64,000 nt of DNA, from NCBI GenBank assembly GCA_937958105.1, contig CALFXJ010000004.1:124001-188000 (forward strand), read 5' to 3'. The notes under the pieces were generated by a model. That model made no database searches, had not been told where the DNA came from, and saw nothing but the letters and a program-made list of their open reading frames with translations. The stretch comes from an uncultured Cellvibrio sp. GTDB lineage: Bacteria; Pseudomonadota; Gammaproteobacteria; Pseudomonadales; Cellvibrionaceae. Below are positions 23,880-33,001 of this stretch, one piece after another (the first letter of the stretch is position 1; the number at the start of each line of letters is the position of its first letter). The position numbers were made by a program, and so were the translations under genes.

Positions 23880-25685
23880 ATGCGTGGGATGCACAGTCAC
23901 CCGTCCTCTGCGACAGCAGCGGAACACCTTCCGCTCACCCGCTCCACCATCAAACAGACACTCGGTTATCTCTGGCCTTACCTGTGGGATTTCAAAGGCC
24001 GGGTCCTGCTGGCCATCCTCGCGCTGATTGCCGCCAAGGGCGCAACGCTGCTGATGCCCTGGGCGCTCAAACATATCATCGACGGTGTCGACCGCAGCCT
24101 GCAGCCGGAGCTGGTTCTGCCCATCGCGTTCATCCTGTTTTACGGGGCTCTGCGTTTCGGCAGCGTGTTCTTTGGCGAGCTGCGCGATGCGCTGTTCAGT
24201 CGGGTCACGGAACATGCCATGCGCCGTATTGGCCTGCGGGTATTTCGTCATCTTCATCAACTGGAACTGGCATTTCATCTCGACCGTGCCACTGGCGGCA
24301 TCAGCCGCGACATCGAGCGCGGCACCAATGGCATCAGCTTCCTGATGCGTTTTTTGATGTTCAACATTGTGCCGACGCTGTTTGAGATTCTGATGGTGGC
24401 GGTGATCTTTGCCCTCGCCTTTTCGGTGTGGTACGCGGTGATCACGGTCATCGCCGTAGCGGTTTATATCCTGTTTACCGTGATGACGACAGAGTGGCGC
24501 AACCGGTTTGTACGCGAAGCCAATCAGGCTGATTCATCCACCAACACCCGGGCTATCGACAGCCTGTTAAATTACGAAACGGTCAAGTATTTCAACAATG
24601 AAGAATTCGAAGCGCGGACCTATGATGATTTTCTGGCGAAGTGGGAATCCGCCAAACTGAAAAACCGCATGTCGCTGCTCGCGCTCAACTCCGGGCAGGC
24701 ACTGATCATCGCGCTGGCCATCACGACGATGATGTGGATGGCGGCCGTCAATGTAGTGGATCAGCAGATGACGCTGGGTGATCTCGCCATGGTCAACGCC
24801 TACATGATCCAGTTATTTATTCCCTTGAATTTTCTCGGCTTTGTGTACCGCGAAATTCGCCGTGCCTTCACCGACCTGGAAAACATGCTGAATCTGCTGA
24901 AGCGCCAAGCAACGATTGTCGATGCGCCGGATGCGCAGCCGTTGCAGATTACGCGCGGTGAGATCCGCTGGTCCGAGGTAAATTTTGCTTATCATCGCGA
25001 TCGCCCGATCCTGCGGAATTTTGATCTGCATATTCCCGCCGGGGCACGCATCGCCATCGTAGGTGCATCCGGTGCGGGTAAGAGTACCATCGCGCGTCTG
25101 CTGTACCGCTTTTACGATATCGACAGCGGCAGCATCACCATCGACGGTCAGGATATTCGCCAGGTAACGCTCGACAGCCTGCGGCGAGCCATCGCCGTCG
25201 TGCCTCAGGACACGGTGCTGTTCAACACCAGCATCCGCGAAAATATTGCTTACGGAAATCCTGCAGCGGATGACGCTGCCATTGATCGCGCGATCCGCAT
25301 GGCACATCTGCAAAATTTTATCGCCAGTCTGCCCCAGGGCGATAAAACCATCGTCGGCGAGCGTGGATTAAAAGTCAGTGGCGGTGAAAAACAACGTATC
25401 GCCATTGCGCGCGTATTGCTGAAAGGCGCACCGATTTTGTTATTTGACGAAGCAACCTCGGCACTGGATTCCAAGGCGGAGTCCGCCATCCTCGATGCCA
25501 TGCGCGAGGTCGCCAGTGGCCATACCAGCATTGTAATTGCGCACCGTCTTTCCACGGTGGTGGATGCGGACAAGATTGTGGTGCTGGAACAGGGACAGGT
25601 GGTGGAACAGGGATCGCACAACGAACTGTTGCAGCGGCAGGGTCGTTATGCCCAGCTCTGGGCATTGCAGCAGCAGGAAGAATAA
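23880..25685 (+). CDS. ATM1-type ABC exporter (fused permease-ATPase)
   Basis: A 601-residue half-transporter. Six transmembrane helices lie in about residues 30-330, including the ATM1 hallmark LNYETVKYFNNEEFEARTYD. The nucleotide-binding domain has Walker A GASGAGKST (about 395-403), signature SGGEKQR, Walker B ILLFDEATSALD and H-loop IAHRLST. Bacterial ATM1 homologues export glutathione-metal or sulfur species and confer metal tolerance. It follows the sensor kinase by 60 bases in the same direction and might share its control. ATG 23889 is an alternative start; neither start has a strong ribosome-binding site. Confidence 0.9.
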   Translation: MRGMHSHPSSATAAEHLPLTRSTIKQTLGYLWPYLWDFKGRVLLAILALIAAKGATLLMPWALKHIIDGVDRSLQPELVLPIAFILFYGALRFGSVFFGELRDALFSRVTEHAMRRIGLRVFRHLHQLELAFHLDRATGGISRDIERGTNGISFLMRFLMFNIVPTLFEILMVAVIFALAFSVWYAVITVIAVAVYILFTVMTTEWRNRFVREANQADSSTNTRAIDSLLNYETVKYFNNEEFEARTYDDFLAKWESAKLKNRMSLLALNSGQALIIALAITTMMWMAAVNVVDQQMTLGDLAMVNAYMIQLFIPLNFLGFVYREIRRAFTDLENMLNLLKRQATIVDAPDAQPLQITRGEIRWSEVNFAYHRDRPILRNFDLHIPAGARIAIVGASGAGKSTIARLLYRFYDIDSGSITIDGQDIRQVTLDSLRRAIAVVPQDTVLFNTSIRENIAYGNPAADDAAIDRAIRMAHLQNFIASLPQGDKTIVGERGLKVSGGEKQRIAIARVLLKGAPILLFDEATSALDSKAESAILDAMREVASGHTSIVIAHRLSTVVDADKIVVLEQGQVVEQGSHNELLQRQGRYAQLWALQQQEE

Positions 25686-25705
25686 TCGAGAGGTTTGTAT
25701 CTGAG

Positions 25706-25729
25706 GTGCACCGGCTGATGCCGGTGCAC
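25706..25729. terminator. Hairpin between converging ABC exporter and channel genes
   Basis: A perfect 10-bp stem, GTGCACCGGC / GCCGGTGCAC, with a TGAT loop. It lies between two convergent genes and could end both transcripts, although neither side has a long U tract. Confidence 0.55.
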
Positions 25730-25739
25730 TGAGTTGCCG

Positions 25740-26996
25740 TTACAGAGAGGTATTAATCTTGGCCCCGATCTGCTGCAGATCGTAACCGGTGGGCGTTTGA
25801 TGAACACGTAAGCCGAACTCAGGAATCACAGCAAAGATATGGTCAAAGATATCCGCCTGAATGCCTTCGTACACCGCCCAGCGGGTATCGTTGGTGAATG
25901 CATAGATCTCGATGGGAATACCATTGGCATCGGGCTGTAACTGACGCACCATCAGGGTCATTTCCTTGTGGATCTTGCCATGGGCCTGCAGGTACGCATT
26001 CAGGTAAGCGCGGAAGGTACCCAGATTGGTCAAACGGCGTCCATTGACCGGTGACTCAGGGTCGATGTTGTTTTCGCGGTTGTACTCTTCGATTTCACGC
26101 ACTTTATTTTCGATGTAATCCGTCAGCAGTTGCGCGCGACGTAAACGCTTCAGCGAATCCTCATCAAGAAATTTCACGCTGGTTGCGTCGATATTGACCG
26201 AGCGTTTGATGCGGCGGCCACCGGACTCGCTCATCCCGCGCCAGTTTTTGAAAGAATCCGAAATCAGTGCATAGGCTGGAATGGTGGTGATGGTTTTATC
26301 CCAGTTGCGCACCTTGACGGTGGTGAGACTGATATCTATCACATCACCGTCCGCATTGTACTTAGGCATCTCCAGCCAATCACCCACCGCCAGCATATCG
26401 TTGGCAGAAAGCTGAATGCCGGCGACCAGCCCCATGATCGGATCTTTGAACACCAAGAGTAACACTGCTGTCATGGCACCGAGACCGCTGAATAAAATGA
26501 CCGGCGATTTACCGATCAACAGCGAAATGGCAAAGATGATAGTGAGCAGCGCACCCGCCAATTTGATGCTCTGAAAGATGCCCCGCAACGGAAAGCGGCG
26601 GCCGTAAGGCGTAGAGTTTGCCACCTGTTCCAGCGTATCGAGCAATGCAAACAGCGAAAGCGTAGCGAAGAGCAGCACCCACAGATGGGTCACGACTTCA
26701 ATAACGGCGAGGGAATCGGAACCGCTTTCCAGCCAGATACGTGCCTGGGTATAAAGAATAAAACCCTGCAGTGTCAGCGCGAGTCGACTGAACAATTTAT
26801 TCTGAAACAGCGCGCGCTGCCAGACGCCCTGGGACTGCGCCGCACGGTGGCTGATCAGGCGGATGACCACGCGATGCAGGATAAAATGGATGATGAGCGA
26901 TGTGAGCGCAATAATAGCGACAACAATCGAAATATAAATGAGTTCAGCGTTCTGCAGATTCTGCTGCTCTAGCCAGCTTAACAATTCGTTCTTCAT
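25740..26996 (-). CDS. MscS-family mechanosensitive channel, YbdG-like
   Basis: A 418-residue membrane protein behind AGAGG. Five hydrophobic helices precede the MscS pore helix region (LFSGLGAMTAVLLLVFKDPIMGLVAGIQL, about residues 170-200). A beta domain (VGDWLEMP, DGDVIDISLTTVKVRNWD, PAYALISDSFKNW) follows. The insertion after it (about 255-330) and overall length match YbdG/MscM rather than the shorter MscS. Such channels release solutes when membrane tension rises. Confidence 0.88.
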   Translation of the reverse strand: MKNELLSWLEQQNLQNAELIYISIVVAIIALTSLIIHFILHRVVIRLISHRAAQSQGVWQRALFQNKLFSRLALTLQGFILYTQARIWLESGSDSLAVIEVVTHLWVLLFATLSLFALLDTLEQVANSTPYGRRFPLRGIFQSIKLAGALLTIIFAISLLIGKSPVILFSGLGAMTAVLLLVFKDPIMGLVAGIQLSANDMLAVGDWLEMPKYNADGDVIDISLTTVKVRNWDKTITTIPAYALISDSFKNWRGMSESGGRRIKRSVNIDATSVKFLDEDSLKRLRRAQLLTDYIENKVREIEEYNRENNIDPESPVNGRRLTNLGTFRAYLNAYLQAHGKIHKEMTLMVRQLQPDANGIPIEIYAFTNDTRWAVYEGIQADIFDHIFAVIPEFGLRVHQTPTGYDLQQIGAKINTSL

Positions 26997-27107
26997 TGCA
27001 ACCTCTAGTCGATGTCCTGTTTAACAGACCTGAAGAAACAGCTGGTTACCGGAAGATCCGCCGATAACTTCCACAGGTATGCAGGGAGAAGAGAGGGGAT
27101 GATACAC

Positions 27108-27138
27108 AAAAAAGCCCGCGACTTCAGAGGACGCGGGC
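27108..27138 (-). terminator. Intrinsic terminator of the efflux pump gene
   Basis: A stem CGCGGGC / GCCCGCG on the minus strand is followed by a run of six T, 22 bases past the stop codon. Confidence 0.85.
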
Positions 27139-27160
27139 CGGTTTGTGACATCAGGTCACG

Positions 27161-28351
27161 TCATTGGCTGACTTTTTCACGGCGGGCAGCGGAGAGGATC
27201 CAGATCTGACAGACAAGAACGCCCAGCACGCCACCCAGCATCAGCAGCGAGAAAGGCATCGCGGTGCCGGTATAAAACCAGGCCAGCAGCGGACCGGCAA
27301 CAGCCCCGCTGCCAAAGCGCAGCGTTCCGGTTACGGCGGTTGCGGTACCGGAGTGCTCGGGAAACTTCATGATGATCATCGCATCCGTGTTGGTCGAGAT
27401 CAGTCCCAGGCTGGCCATCAGTGGCCCCACCGTAAACACGGTAAACCACAGATTCAGCTCAAGATAATTAAACAGACACAGCAACGCCACGCTCACCAGG
27501 GCGATGACCAGACCAATGCGTAACATGCGCGGTGAGCCGAGCCGGGTGACGACGCGACTGTTGATGAAATTGGCCAGCATCAACATCATCACATTCATAC
27601 CAAACAGTACACCAAAATATTTCTCACTGACACCAAAGTAATTGATGTAGATAAACGGCATCGCTGTCAGGAAACAGAAAAACGCAAAGGAAGAAAACAT
27701 GATGGTAATAATCAGCGGGCGTGCGGAAGGATTCGCAAATACGGTGCGATAGCCCTGCAGATAATTAATGCGGCGTGAACTCCCCTTGGCTTTGATCTCC
27801 GGCAGAAAACGCCACGCAAAGACGATGATGACCGTGGCGTAAACCGCCTGGGCTATAAAGATCAGATGCCAGCTGCTCAGCCACATGATGGCGCTGCCGA
27901 TGGCCGGTGCCAGCAGGGGCGCCAGCATCATGATCATCGACATGTAGGACATGCCCTTCGCGGTATGTTCACGGTACAGAAATCGAATGATCCCCGGTAC
28001 CACCACCGAGGAAGCGGCTCCGCACAAAGCCTGCACGGTGCGCCACAAGAGAAACCATTCAATGCTGTCGACCCAGCTCAACACCAGGCTTGCCAAAGCG
28101 AAGCCGCTAAGGCCGAACAAGGCCAGAGGACGGCGTCCCAGGGCATCAGCCAAGGGACCAAACAGCAGCATGCCGGCACCGTAAGCGGCGAGAAAAATAC
28201 TGAGCGACTGCTGCACCGAAGCGATATGTGTTCCCATATCATCGGCCATGGCCGGCATGGCAGGAAGGTACATATCCACCGCCAGCGGCGTGGTGGCAAT
28301 CATGGCGGCGAGCAGGATAATCAGCCAGGGAGAAAGGGTTTTTTCAGTCAT
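27161..28351 (-). CDS. bcr: Bcr/CflA-family drug efflux MFS transporter
   Basis: A 396-residue protein behind GAGGA with twelve hydrophobic helices. The Bcr/CflA signature is clear: TTPLAVDMYLPAMPAMADDM in helix 1 and GPLADALGRRPLALFG for the MFS motif A after helix 2. RTVQALCGAASSVVVPGIIRFLY lies in helices 4-5. Members export bicyclomycin, sulfonamides or related compounds using the proton gradient. No regulator is adjacent. Confidence 0.9.
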   Translation of the reverse strand: MTEKTLSPWLIILLAAMIATTPLAVDMYLPAMPAMADDMGTHIASVQQSLSIFLAAYGAGMLLFGPLADALGRRPLALFGLSGFALASLVLSWVDSIEWFLLWRTVQALCGAASSVVVPGIIRFLYREHTAKGMSYMSMIMMLAPLLAPAIGSAIMWLSSWHLIFIAQAVYATVIIVFAWRFLPEIKAKGSSRRINYLQGYRTVFANPSARPLIITIMFSSFAFFCFLTAMPFIYINYFGVSEKYFGVLFGMNVMMLMLANFINSRVVTRLGSPRMLRIGLVIALVSVALLCLFNYLELNLWFTVFTVGPLMASLGLISTNTDAMIIMKFPEHSGTATAVTGTLRFGSGAVAGPLLAWFYTGTAMPFSLLMLGGVLGVLVCQIWILSAARREKVSQ

Positions 28352-28447
28352 CGGGAGTCCTCAGAGGGTCGTACATCTTACCCCGTGCGCCCTTCGCTAA
28401 CGACGTGGCGCAACAACAGCATTTGGACGAAAATTTCGATCAATGGT

Positions 28448-30706
28448 TTAGTGGATCAGAAAAAGACGGGCAAACTCATCGGCGGGCAGTGGTCTGGAGA
28501 ATAGATATCCCTGGGCAAAATCACAACCCGCTGCTGCGAGAAGATCGCGCTGCTGCGGCGTCTCCACGCCTTCAGCGACGACTTTAATGCCCAGCTTATG
28601 CGCCATCACGATGATGGCTTCGCACAACGCAAACTCTTCGGCGTTATTGTGCAGATTGCGCACAAAGGATTTATCGATCTTCAGGTAATCAATATCGAAT
28701 TTTTTGAGATAGGCCAATGAAGAATAACCGGTACCGAAGTCATCCAGTGCAACCTGAATCCCGGCGTCGCGGAACGCGAGAAGCTTTTCATGGACAGTGT
28801 TGTTGGCATCCAGCAGCAGGCCTTCGGTAATTTCAATATTGATGGCATTGCCGGACAGCCCCAGCTGCTGGAGATGCCGGAACCAGTGCGACAGGCCACT
28901 GCCTTCATCGCGAAATTGAACCGGTGATTTATTCACGCTGATCTGGATCTCGGTCTGGTACTGATCGCGCCAGCGTGCCACCTGCGAGAGGGCTTCGTGA
29001 AACACCCAGTTACCGATATCCACGATCATACCGGTATCTTCCGCCAGAGAAATAAATTCATCCGGCGATACCAGTCCTCGGGTCGGATGCTGCCAGCGAA
29101 TCAATGCCTCGGCCTTGGTGACTGTGTTGCTGACCATATCCACGATCGGCTGGTAGTGCAGGATAAACTGGCCTTCGCTGATCGCACAGCGTAGATCCTT
29201 GATCAACAGCATGCGGTTCCGTGCCGCTTCCTGCATGGAGGCGGTGAAATAATTGAAACGATTGCGGCCTTGATTTTTTGCCGCATACATCGCCTGATCT
29301 GCGTTCTTCAGCAGAGTATCAACATCGCGCGCATCATTGGGGTAAAGGGTAATGCCGATACTGGTGGAGATATAGGCTGTGTCGGTGCCCAGATGGAACG
29401 GCTCACTCAAGCGACGCAGGATGGTTTCCGCTATACGGTCAACATTTTCCGTATGTTCGAGATTACTGATGATCACGGTAAATTCATCACCACCGAGCCG
29501 GGCGACAATATCAGTATCGCGCACGCATTGACGCAAACGTTTAGCAGTTTCCTGCAGCAGCCTGTCCCCCATGTCGTGACCGAGACTGTCATTGACCTCT
29601 TTAAACAGATCCAGATCCAGAAATAATAACGCGAGGGGACGACGCGCCCGTGCCGATTTCCGAATTTCCTGTTCTAGATGATCCAGGAACATGCGGCGGT
29701 TGGGCAGTTGCGTCAGCTGATCAAAGTTCGCCTGATTCCAGATAATTTCTTCCGACAGTTTTTTATCGGTGATGTCAGAAAAAAGTCCAACGCGGCGGTA
29801 AGGTTTACCTTCGCTGTCGAAGATGGTGTTCATCGTCAGCCACACAATAAAATCTTCACCATTTTTTCGCCGGCACCAGGTTTCGCCGCGCCAGCGGCCA
29901 CCCACTTTCATCCCTTTGCGCAGGTTGGCGTACAGCACCGAGCGCTCGGAATCCGTACTGAGAATGCCGGCGTACTGGCCAATAATTTCTTCCGGTGTGT
30001 ATTGGGTGAGTTCGGTAAATGCGGGATTGATAGTAATGATATTGCCGGTCACCGCGTCCATTACCATCATGGCTTCGCTGCTGTTGTCATAGACCATGGA
30101 GGCCAGCTGCATGGATTCTTCTGTCTGCTTACGTTCAAGGCGCGCAGTGAAAAGCGTACCCAGTAAGGTGGTGGCCAGGGGATAAATTACCAGTACCGGC
30201 AGGCTGATGTGGGTCAACACGGTGAGTGCCGTAGCCTTGGGCAGAGTAAACATCAACGCTAACATGGCCAGATGCACAGCCAGCCCGAAGAGATACAGCT
30301 CGCCGATGGTGATGCGGGTGGTCTTGCGAAAACGGAAGTACCGCCAGCAAATGCCGATCAACCCGGATGCAACAATCACAGACACACCGGTGAGGGTGGC
30401 TGCCCCTCCTTGATAGATGCGCAGGGCCGCCGCCATGACCATGGCGATAACCGTAGGCAGGGTGCCGAAGAACAGTCCCGCAATACCGAGCAGTACCGAA
30501 CGGGTATCAAAGATAATACCCGGCGCAAACTCCCAGGGCGTCAGCATGATCACCATAGCGGTAATGCCCAGGCTGATCCCGGTTACCAGCTTCCAGCAAA
30601 GCTGAGTCTCGGTCCGTTTACGATCAATGGCCAGATCGTAGATAAAGATCATTGCCAGCAGGAGCGCAGCATTATGGGTCAGGGCAAGTAGACTGGCGCT
30701 GTCCAT
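28448..30706 (-). CDS. Membrane GGDEF-EAL protein with 5TMR-LYT and PAS domains
   Basis: A 752-residue cyclic-di-GMP protein. Residues 1-190 form a LytS-like five/six-helix sensor (5TMR-LYT). A PAS domain (about 200-315) follows. The GGDEF domain (about 330-490) has an intact ARLGGDEF active site, and the EAL domain (about 500-750) keeps KAEALIRW, DDFGTGYSS and the late Glu in VVAEGVET. Both catalytic motifs look complete, so it could make or degrade cyclic di-GMP depending on its signal. It is probably monocistronic. Confidence 0.9.
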   Translation of the reverse strand: MDSASLLALTHNAALLLAMIFIYDLAIDRKRTETQLCWKLVTGISLGITAMVIMLTPWEFAPGIIFDTRSVLLGIAGLFFGTLPTVIAMVMAAALRIYQGGAATLTGVSVIVASGLIGICWRYFRFRKTTRITIGELYLFGLAVHLAMLALMFTLPKATALTVLTHISLPVLVIYPLATTLLGTLFTARLERKQTEESMQLASMVYDNSSEAMMVMDAVTGNIITINPAFTELTQYTPEEIIGQYAGILSTDSERSVLYANLRKGMKVGGRWRGETWCRRKNGEDFIVWLTMNTIFDSEGKPYRRVGLFSDITDKKLSEEIIWNQANFDQLTQLPNRRMFLDHLEQEIRKSARARRPLALLFLDLDLFKEVNDSLGHDMGDRLLQETAKRLRQCVRDTDIVARLGGDEFTVIISNLEHTENVDRIAETILRRLSEPFHLGTDTAYISTSIGITLYPNDARDVDTLLKNADQAMYAAKNQGRNRFNYFTASMQEAARNRMLLIKDLRCAISEGQFILHYQPIVDMVSNTVTKAEALIRWQHPTRGLVSPDEFISLAEDTGMIVDIGNWVFHEALSQVARWRDQYQTEIQISVNKSPVQFRDEGSGLSHWFRHLQQLGLSGNAINIEITEGLLLDANNTVHEKLLAFRDAGIQVALDDFGTGYSSLAYLKKFDIDYLKIDKSFVRNLHNNAEEFALCEAIIVMAHKLGIKVVAEGVETPQQRDLLAAAGCDFAQGYLFSRPLPADEFARLFLIH

Positions 30707-30897
30707 GGGGATTCACAGTTCCTTCAACAGGAAACAGATTGAAATAGGAATTAAGGGGTGTCGTAAGGGTAAGTGTATTTCACGAATATCAAATTGCCAG
30801 AAATCCGCCATGTTGTTTCGCAGGCAGGCGTTCCACAGGGCGGTTTGTGGGAGTGCGGTAGTCAGTGATAAAAATGGAGAAAAGAATGGGTGACCTA

Positions 30898-31209
30898 TCA
30901 GGACAGTTTCAGTCCGATAATACCGAGCACAATCAAGCCGATGGACATCAGACGCAGGGGTGATACGGATTCCCCGAACAACAGTATTCCGAGCACGACC
31001 GTGCCCATTGCACCTATGCCAGTCCATATAGCGTAAGCCGTGCCCAGTGGCAGCTGGCGCAATGACAGGCCGAGAAGCACAAAACTTATTATTAAAGCAG
31101 CGATGGTGACGACGCTGGGCCAGAGCCGGGTAAACCCTTCACTGTATTTCAGTCCAATCGCCCAGGCGATTTCAAATAGACCCGCAAAGAAAAGCAATAA
31201 CCAGGACAT
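30898..31209 (-). CDS. gdx: Guanidinium exporter Gdx (SugE, small multidrug resistance family)
   Basis: A 103-residue protein with four hydrophobic helices. The essential Glu13 lies in AGLFEIAWAIGLKYS, which is characteristic of the SugE/Gdx subtype, as is GTAYAIWTGIGAMGT. Gdx exports guanidinium in exchange for protons. The guanidine-II riboswitch immediately upstream confirms the substrate assignment. The ribosome-binding site is GAGG, 9 bases before the ATG and close to the second riboswitch hairpin. Confidence 0.93.
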   Translation of the reverse strand: MSWLLLFFAGLFEIAWAIGLKYSEGFTRLWPSVVTIAALIISFVLLGLSLRQLPLGTAYAIWTGIGAMGTVVLGILLFGESVSPLRLMSIGLIVLGIIGLKLS

Positions 31210-31227
31210 GGTGACAACCTCAAGCTG

Positions 31228-31278
31228 CAGGGGCCGTCCCCAAAAAAAGCAAAACGCGCGAGGTCGTCCCCGCGCGCA
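31228..31278 (-). promoter_or_regulatory. Guanidine-II (mini-ykkC) riboswitch controlling gdx
   Basis: On the minus strand two GC-rich hairpins with ACGR loops follow each other. The first is a 9-bp stem closing ACGA (31255-31276). The second is GGGG-ACGG-CCCC (31230-31241). A 13-base spacer containing seven T separates them. This is the defining layout of the guanidine-II class, in which ligand binding joins the two loops and frees the ribosome-binding site. The gdx start is at 31209. Confidence 0.9.
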
Positions 31279-31315
31279 AAAAATTGTCTCACCGGAAGAA
31301 ATTTAAGGCAAGCCG

Positions 31316-31347
31316 ATATAAAAAACCCGGCTCAGGGCCGGGTTTTT
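31316..31347 (-). terminator. Intrinsic terminator of rpmB-rpmG
   Basis: An 11-bp stem, AAAAACCCGGC / GCCGGGTTTTT, is followed on the minus strand by a T run (A run at 31316-31325). It lies about 30 bases past the rpmG stop. Confidence 0.85.
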
Positions 31348-31378
31348 ACGAAGGCGAACCTTACTGAAAGCGAATCAA

Positions 31379-31534
31379 TTACTTGATTTTGCCTTCTTTG
31401 TAGACCACGTGCTTACGCACAACCGGATCGTACTTTTTGATTTCCATTTTCTCAGGCATGGTACGCTTGTTTTTGTCGGTAGTGTAGAAGTGACCGGTAC
31501 CTGCACTGGAGTTCAGACGAATTTTTTCGCGCAT
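31379..31534 (-). CDS. rpmG: Ribosomal protein L33
   Basis: A 51-residue protein starting MREKIRLNSSAGTGHFYTT behind AGGAG and ending EGKIK. It matches the short L33 type without zinc-binding cysteines. It follows rpmB by 15 bases in the usual rpmBG operon. L33 belongs to the large ribosomal subunit near the E site. Confidence 0.95.
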   Translation of the reverse strand: MREKIRLNSSAGTGHFYTTDKNKRTMPEKMEIKKYDPVVRKHVVYKEGKIK

Positions 31535-31549
31535 GATGCTTGCTCCTAA

Positions 31550-31786
31550 TTAAATTTTTTCGCCGTTAGCGCGAAGATCAGCCAAGACTGCATCGATGCC
31601 GCGCTTGTCGATAACGCGCATGCCTTTGGCAGAAACGCGCAGGGATACGAAACGCTTTTCCGCCTCAACCCAGAAACGGTGAGTGTGCAGGTTGGGTAAA
31701 AAACGACGCTTGGTGTGGTTCTTAGCGTGAGAAACATTGTTTCCAGTGATTGGACGCTTGCCAGTCACTTGACATACCTTAGACAT
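31550..31786 (-). CDS. rpmB: Ribosomal protein L28
   Basis: A 78-residue protein beginning MSKVCQVTGKRPITGNNVSHAKNHTKRRF, the standard proteobacterial L28 N-terminus, and lacking the CXXC zinc motif. It is the first gene of rpmB-rpmG and is preceded by a leader of about 195 bases and a good promoter. Confidence 0.97.
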   Translation of the reverse strand: MSKVCQVTGKRPITGNNVSHAKNHTKRRFLPNLHTHRFWVEAEKRFVSLRVSAKGMRVIDKRGIDAVLADLRANGEKI

Positions 31787-31987
31787 TGTCTTGCCTCTTT
31801 GAAAAATCAGCGCGCTACGCTGGGTTTGAGCCTTGAAAACAGACCAACAACCAGCCTAGAGCAGTGTTGGGAGCAGCCTATTCGTACCGTTTGCGACCCT
31901 TCATGGATGAATCCTGGGGACGTTGAAAACGTCTAGCAAACGCCTTTAAGTCAGGAGCTTTGCATACCCGGCCGCAGAGAGCCGCGT

Positions 31988-32016
31988 TTTATACCAAAAC
32001 AGCCCTTCAATAGCAA
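31988..32016 (-). promoter_or_regulatory. Sigma-70 promoter of rpmBG
   Basis: On the minus strand TTGCTA (32016-32011) and TATAAA (31993-31988) are separated by 17 bases. Transcription should begin near 31981. Confidence 0.6.
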
Positions 32017-32077
32017 CGATCCGGGCGAATTTTTGGCCATATTTCATGCTGAATTGCTGACAACTGCACCTGAACGC

Positions 32078-32752
32078 CTAAATCCAGCCCCGTTCGGCGA
32101 AGGAGACCACCTCCTGATCGCCCACCACCATATGGTCCAGTACCCTGACATCAATCAGGTCCAGCGCCTGTTGCAGACGCTCCGTGATGCGCCGGTCTGC
32201 CTGACTGGGCTCGGCCACGCCCGAGGGATGGTTGTGGGCCAGGATCAGGGCCGCTGCGTTGCGGGCAATGGCCTTGCGCACCACCTCCCGCGGATGGACG
32301 CTGGCGCCATCGATGGTACCGAAGAACAATTCTTCATAAGCAATCAGGCGATGCTGATTATCCAGAAAGAGCACGGCGAAGACTTCCTGGTGGCGATGGC
32401 GCAGCTGGGCACTGAGGTAGCGGCGCACCAGATCCGGACTGGTGAGCAGGTCGCCCTCCTGCATGCGGGCGGACAGATGGCGGCGTCCCATCTCCAGTAC
32501 CGCCTGCAGCTGCGCATATTTGGCGGAGCCCAGGCCATGGCCACGGCAGAAGTCCGCCTGATTGGCTTCCAGCAGCTGCCGCAGTCCGCCATATTCGCGA
32601 AGCAGATCCCGCGCGAGGTCGACGGCGGATTTACCGACACACCCCACCCGCAGGAAGATGGCGAGGAGTTCAGCATCAGAAAGAGATTGGGGACCCTGCT
32701 TGAGCAGTTTTTCGCGGGGGCGTTCGGCCTCAGGCCATTGTGCTATGGACAT
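32078..32752 (-). CDS. radC: RadC family JAB/MPN-domain protein
   Basis: A 224-residue protein. An N-terminal helix-hairpin-helix region (about 1-95; ELLAIFLRVGCVGKSAVDLARDLL, GHGLGSAKYAQLQA) precedes a JAMM domain. The metal-binding motif is the His pair and Asp of ILAHNHPSG...SQADRRIT, with the upstream Glu in FAVLFLDNQHRLIAYEELFFG. Its role in DNA repair is disputed and the molecular function is not established. It is divergent from coaBC, as in Pseudomonas. Confidence 0.93.
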   Translation of the reverse strand: MSIAQWPEAERPREKLLKQGPQSLSDAELLAIFLRVGCVGKSAVDLARDLLREYGGLRQLLEANQADFCRGHGLGSAKYAQLQAVLEMGRRHLSARMQEGDLLTSPDLVRRYLSAQLRHRHQEVFAVLFLDNQHRLIAYEELFFGTIDGASVHPREVVRKAIARNAAALILAHNHPSGVAEPSQADRRITERLQQALDLIDVRVLDHMVVGDQEVVSFAERGWI

Positions 32753-33001
32753 CTGACAGTTCCTTGTCGGTCATTAATAGAAGCAGCAGCGGGCAGCGAT
32801 ACGATGGTCAGCCAGACAGCCCGCTGTACGAAAACGGCGTTAAGAATGGTATCTTAGCCGCTTTCCGTCAAGCGCTCTGGCCAGAGGTAGATGCCGTCTG
32901 GCTGTTGACGTAAGTAATCAGTTACTCCCCAGCGGAGTTCGAAGCGGCTGCTGTCCTCGTTATCCACATTGCCAGGGGCGGCAGTCAGCAACAGGAATCC
33001 C

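Noticed and set aside
32033..32857. A 274-codon open frame opposite radC
   Set aside because: RadC on the other strand has its full motif set; this frame is a shadow.
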